Assembly (NCBI GenBank): GCA_021776655.1
Contig: JAJFFK010000023.1
Coordinates: forward strand, 62,001-126,000
Reading direction: 5' to 3'
Origin: Henriciella sp.
GTDB lineage: Bacteria > Pseudomonadota > Alphaproteobacteria > Caulobacterales > Hyphomonadaceae
Length of the DNA: 64,000 bases
In this document: in pieces, positions 60,558-64,000 of the stretch
Layout: each line of letters starts with the position of its first letter
How positions within the stretch are numbered: position 1 is the stretch's first letter
Notes under the pieces: generated by a model
The model's input: the letters and a program-made list of their open reading frames with translations, nothing else
Told to the model about the DNA's origin: nothing
Database searches by the model: none
Position numbers and translations under genes: made by a program

Positions 60558-61570
60558 GCAACTCCTGTCGGAAAGCGCGGTATTTCACGCGTCATGCAAT
60601 GGAAGCTACCGCCGCCAGAAAGGATATTTCGGGCCGGAAGGGCCATGACCTCACGGCGCGGGAACAGCTCAGCCAGGATGATCATCGCAGCGGCGCTGTA
60701 ATGGCCTTCATAAGCTGGCATGACCAGCGCGCCATTGGTCAGGGTGAAGTTGAGATGACTGGCGGGCATCGCGTCCCCGATCAGACCCGGCGAGGGCAAG
60801 GTCGAGACCTGCAGGCCAGCTGCGCGCAAGGCCTGTTCGATCTGCACATAGACAGCCGCGTTCGGATCATCATCGCCCGACCCACGCTGACACAAGACAT
60901 GGCCCGGCGCGATGAAGCGCGCGAGATTGTCGACATGGCCATCGGTATGATCATTGGCCAAACCGTGATCCAGCCAGATCACGTCGTCAACACCAAAGGC
61001 CGTCTTCAGCGCCGTCTCTGCCGCCGCCTCATCCCATCGCGGATTGCGGTTTGGGTTGAGCAAGCATTGCCGTGTGGTCAGCAACCGGCCAGCGCCGTCG
61101 AGTTCAATCGCGCCGCCTTCAAGCACAAAATCATGCGCGCGCACCGGTGCCCCGACCTCAGCCGCCATTGCACCTGCCGTCTCAGCGTCACCGGGCATGA
61201 CATACTTCCCGCCCCAGCCATTGAACGCGAAAACCAGCGCCGTCGCCGCGCCATTGACCTCTGCCATGACCGGCCCGGTATCGCGCAGCCAGATATCCCC
61301 GGTCGGGACCCGCGCCAGCCGGCACGCTGCGCGATCGCCGCCAATCGCCGCTGCGGCGCTGGCTTCAGCTGCATCTGATCCGCAGGCCACAACCACCGGG
61401 ACAAATCGGCTAGCGGCCTGAACAAAGTCAGCGATCTCAACTCGCGCGCCATCAAACGTGTCGCCCCATTCGGCCTGCAAGTGCGGCCAACCAACCCAAA
61501 GCTCAGCCTGCTCAGCCCCTTCAGAAGGCACATATGTTCGATCAGCGGTCATCCCACGCGGCCATGCCAC
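60554..61570 (-). CDS. aguA: Agmatine deiminase
   Basis: A 338-residue PAD-type deiminase converting agmatine to N-carbamoylputrescine and ammonia. N-terminal VPSEGAEQAELWVGWPH, WLRDTGPVMAEVNG, DFVLEGGAIELDGAGRLLTT, HTDGHVDNLARF, and the catalytic Cys in LSGGGSFHCMTREIPR near the C-terminus give the family signature. GTG 61570 has GGGGAGG six bases upstream; ATG 61552 is an in-frame alternative with a poorer site. It precedes and overlaps aguB. Confidence 0.92.
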   Translation of the reverse strand: MAWPRGMTADRTYVPSEGAEQAELWVGWPHLQAEWGDTFDGARVEIADFVQAASRFVPVVVACGSDAAEASAAAAIGGDRAACRLARVPTGDIWLRDTGPVMAEVNGAATALVFAFNGWGGKYVMPGDAETAGAMAAEVGAPVRAHDFVLEGGAIELDGAGRLLTTRQCLLNPNRNPRWDEAAAETALKTAFGVDDVIWLDHGLANDHTDGHVDNLARFIAPGHVLCQRGSGDDDPNAAVYVQIEQALRAAGLQVSTLPSPGLIGDAMPASHLNFTLTNGALVMPAYEGHYSAAAMIILAELFPRREVMALPARNILSGGGSFHCMTREIPRFPTGVA

Positions 61571-61603
61571 AAAGCGCCTCCCCGCGCCATCCCGCCCGCC
61601 ACG

Positions 61604-61630
61604 AAAAAGGGCGACCCAACCGGGCCGCCC
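61604..61630 (-). terminator. Rho-independent terminator after the TonB receptor gene
   Basis: On the minus strand GGGCG-GCCCGGTTGGGT-CGCCC is followed directly by TTTTTC. It lies 28 bases after the receptor stop and just before the start of aguA, so it ends the receptor transcript. Confidence 0.82.
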
Positions 61631-61657
61631 TCTTCAGATTAGGATGAACGCTTGAAC

Positions 61658-64000
61658 CTAGAATTCGTAACGCAGACCAAAGCGGATTTCGTAACGCGAT
61701 GCGTCACCGATCCGTGCCTCATCTGGGTTAACCAGTGGGAAGTCTGCTTGACGCAGAATGCCCCACTCGTCGTTCAAAAGGTTCGTGAAGTTATCAATCA
61801 CAACAAAGGCCGCTGTGCGATCCTGTGAGCGCAGACCGGGCAATTCCTGCTCAAAGCGCAGATCAACTTTGCCCCACCATGACCCTTCCTCGCTATTTCG
61901 CTTTGCACCCGGTGCCAGTATGCCAGAATCACCAATAAACGGTGTGAAGCCGAAGAACCCAGCATTCTGTGTCGTGATCGAAGATGGCCGACCCGAATTC
62001 AAGCTACCAAAGGCCGACACCGAGGTCGCATAATCACCAAAGAAATTATGCTCATAACCAACCAAGGCTGTGAAGCGATGAGTGATATTAAAATTCGATG
62101 TCGCCAATTCTTCAGCCTGTGGGTTGAAGAAGGCGCGGCTAGTATAGTTAGAGAACGCAACCGAGCTGGGCATTGGCTGAACATCTTTGGCATCATTGTA
62201 GGCATAGCCCAGTGACCAGTCGACACCATTATCATACTCTTTGGCCACGCTAAGCGACGCTGTGAATGAGCGATTGGATGTATCTTTCGCGTTGGTCAGA
62301 ACAAAGCTGTCGAGACGCGGACTGGTGAATATCGGATAGCCTTGAGCGTTCGTCCCGATCTGATCCAAATCACCGCGTTGGATAATTGCCGAGTTCTCAC
62401 CGCGTGAAACCAGAACATCAGCATTTACAACATATTCACCGCCCAGGAACCCGGGCGCTTCAAATTCAGGTACCCATGTCGCGCCGAGAGCAAACTTCCA
62501 TTCTGATGGCAGCTTGAAATCCGGATCGAGATAGCTCAGCTCGAAATTTGATCCAGTGCCGGTTGCAACAGCATCCGCCAAGCCTTGTGGAACCGCGTAA
62601 CCAGCGGTGTTTGGAACACCATCTTCAGCTTGAACATAAGTCAGACCGAATAGTGAAGTCGAGCCATCTTCGAGACCGAGACTACGACCGCCGGCCCCAA
62701 ATTGCAGGACATTGTTGCCTGAAAAGGTATTTGACAGCCAGACAGTTGGATCACCGCCAGAATAGCGACCAATGCCGCCACGAAAATTCAAATTGTCCGA
62801 GGCGTCATATGTGAATGCCAAACGTGGCTGCAACAGGCCTTCGCCATCAAGGTTCTGCGAGTTTGAGAAACCATAATCGGCAACGAATTGCGGATTCTCA
62901 CCTGGCGCATCATTTGTTGTGTAGAAATCATAACGCAGTCCCAGGATCACATCGAGTTTTGGAGTAAGCGCGAATTCATCCTGCAAGTACAAAGTGTTGA
63001 CGACGGAGGTAAACTCAGCTGCCGCGTCTGCAGGATTGCCAGACGGCGCATTATTGTGATCGATATTTGACGCAAATCCGAGACGGAAGTTTTCAATCGC
63101 ACTCCGGCCAAAATCGTCTTCGAAATCGATCTCGGTATCAACATGCTGAACGAACAGGTTGAAGATTTCGGTCTCTTCGCGCTCGTAACCGAAGGTCAGG
63201 CTATGTTCGTTGTACTGATAGAAACCCTTAAATGCGAGATTGAAGATCGTATAGTCAAGCTCGTTCGCCTGCCGACTGTCATCGCTACCAATATAGACAT
63301 CGACATCATCAGTCTCGATTGTGATCTCACCAAAGTCAGTCCCGCCAATAGATGCAACTCGCGGATCAACATCAACGTATCCGACGCGGATTTCAGTTGA
63401 GAAATTGTTGGTCCAGTCAGAGAAGAGCTGGCCGACATATTGGTTCAACTCGGTTCCACGCTCGTACAGGTGGTTGGAGAATTCGAACTCGTCGAGATCA
63501 CCATCTGACTCAACTGTGTTGAAGCCATCATTATAGTTATAGGTAAACGCCGCGCGGTGATTCTGGTTGATATTCCAGTCCAGCTTGATCAGCAGTTTTT
63601 CATCATTATTGTCGAAGCTTGATGGCGTCTCGCCTGGATCATACTGATAGATGGTCCGGGCGATATCGAGGATTTCGTCAAGCTCTGCTTGGGTAATATT
63701 GACCTCGTTAATCGCGCCAGAGCCAAGTGGACCACGGTCAAATGTGTTTGCGCCTTCGAGCTTCTCATAGGCCACCGAGATGAACAATTTGTCTTTGATA
63801 ATCGGCCCGGCGATCTGAATACCATAGCGAATTTCGTCGAAGTCGGCGAGAACGATATCCTGGCCTTCGAGGCTGTCGCCTTGCCAATCATCGCTGGTAT
63901 AATCGATGAATGCGCTACCGTGGAATTCATTGGTACCTGACTTGGTCACCGCATTGATATTACAAGCGGTAAAGCCGCCATACTCAACATCGAATGGCGC
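61658..64000 (-). CDS. TonB-dependent receptor, Oar-like (C-terminal part)
   Basis: At least 780 residues of an outer-membrane receptor; the frame runs off the right edge, so the start is missing. At the edge the plug domain reads PFDVEYGGFTACNINAVTKS and then GTNEFHGSAF, the block typical of Oar/CarboxypepD_reg receptors. The barrel follows with many aromatic strands and the closing RYEIRFGLRYEF, a terminal Phe signature. Such receptors import large substrates such as peptides or carbohydrates using TonB energy. One plug cysteine (FTACNIN) is unusual where Gly is common. Confidence 0.92.
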   Translation of the reverse strand, partial: APFDVEYGGFTACNINAVTKSGTNEFHGSAFIDYTSDDWQGDSLEGQDIVLADFDEIRYGIQIAGPIIKDKLFISVAYEKLEGANTFDRGPLGSGAINEVNITQAELDEILDIARTIYQYDPGETPSSFDNNDEKLLIKLDWNINQNHRAAFTYNYNDGFNTVESDGDLDEFEFSNHLYERGTELNQYVGQLFSDWTNNFSTEIRVGYVDVDPRVASIGGTDFGEITIETDDVDVYIGSDDSRQANELDYTIFNLAFKGFYQYNEHSLTFGYEREETEIFNLFVQHVDTEIDFEDDFGRSAIENFRLGFASNIDHNNAPSGNPADAAAEFTSVVNTLYLQDEFALTPKLDVILGLRYDFYTTNDAPGENPQFVADYGFSNSQNLDGEGLLQPRLAFTYDASDNLNFRGGIGRYSGGDPTVWLSNTFSGNNVLQFGAGGRSLGLEDGSTSLFGLTYVQAEDGVPNTAGYAVPQGLADAVATGTGSNFELSYLDPDFKLPSEWKFALGATWVPEFEAPGFLGGEYVVNADVLVSRGENSAIIQRGDLDQIGTNAQGYPIFTSPRLDSFVLTNAKDTSNRSFTASLSVAKEYDNGVDWSLGYAYNDAKDVQPMPSSVAFSNYTSRAFFNPQAEELATSNFNITHRFTALVGYEHNFFGDYATSVSAFGSLNSGRPSSITTQNAGFFGFTPFIGDSGILAPGAKRNSEEGSWWGKVDLRFEQELPGLRSQDRTAAFVVIDNFTNLLNDEWGILRQADFPLVNPDEARIGDASRYEIRFGLRYEF

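Noticed and set aside
60005-61378. A 457-codon plus-strand frame across aguB and aguA
   Set aside because: It is antisense to two well-supported enzymes with intact motifs; composition is Arg/Pro/Ser-rich, typical of a shadow frame in GC-rich DNA.

Overview
The window looks like chromosomal DNA of a marine-type alphaproteobacterium, most plausibly of the Caulobacterales/Maricaulales/Hyphomonadaceae kind. This is inferred from gene content only: a rhizobial Exo-type exopolysaccharide locus, a Tad/Cpa pilus operon, an Oar-like TonB receptor, M2 and M28 peptidases, a DUF1800/DUF1501 pair and small entericidin-like lipoproteins. Base composition is moderately GC-rich, with a few visibly AT-richer islands. 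No rRNA, tRNA or CRISPR array was seen.

Layout. 1-280: the 5' end of ccmF, running off the left edge. 358-23538: a large exopolysaccharide locus of the succinoglycan/Wzx-Wzy type. It has an ExoY-like priming sugar transferase, ExoA-, ExoM-, ExoL- and ExoO-like glycosyltransferases, two or three more glycosyltransferases, an ExoQ-like polymerase, a Wzc-like co-polymerase/tyrosine kinase, a short Wza-like lipoprotein, an outer-membrane beta-barrel, a sulfotransferase, GalE and a PPP-type phosphatase. A GMC oxidoreductase and a DUF1800-DUF1501 pair are embedded in it. No Wzx flippase is visible. 23645-26391: a serine hydrolase and pckA.

26663-36399 is the first unusual region. A compact minus-strand operon carries, in order of transcription, a RyR-domain protein, a four-helix SLATT-like membrane protein, a small acidic ORF, a lipoprotein with a possible L,D-transpeptidase-like motif and a peptidoglycan-binding module, a membrane-anchored FHA-trypsin protease, and a TPR protein ending in a pseudokinase. 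A serine hydrolase precedes it and a patatin-like phospholipase diverges from that. I read the operon as a candidate envelope-stress or conflict system not matching any named system I know.

36453-46059: an M2 dipeptidase, then cpaC-cpaE-cpaF-tadB-tadC, a mosaic of nested palindromic repeats, and cpaB displaced and inverted. 46237-52299: a PAN-domain protein, an RluF-like pseudouridine synthase, a TTC38-like TPR protein, a MITE-like inverted-repeat element, two entericidin-like lipoproteins, purQ and a DUF3089 hydrolase.

52333-55378 is the second unusual region. purL carries a foreign-looking AT-richer 3' end. It is followed by a palindromic repeat, a small GIY-YIG endonuclease gene, a displaced 90-bp second copy of the purL 3' end (about 90% identical, differing mostly at silent sites), and more palindromes. 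This looks like a GIY-YIG-associated element that replaced the 3' end of purL and pushed the old end downstream.

55379-64000: an M28 peptidase, zapE, a rhomboid protease, an AT-richer type II restriction-modification pair, the agmatine-to-putrescine genes aguB-aguA, and a TonB-dependent receptor running off the right edge.
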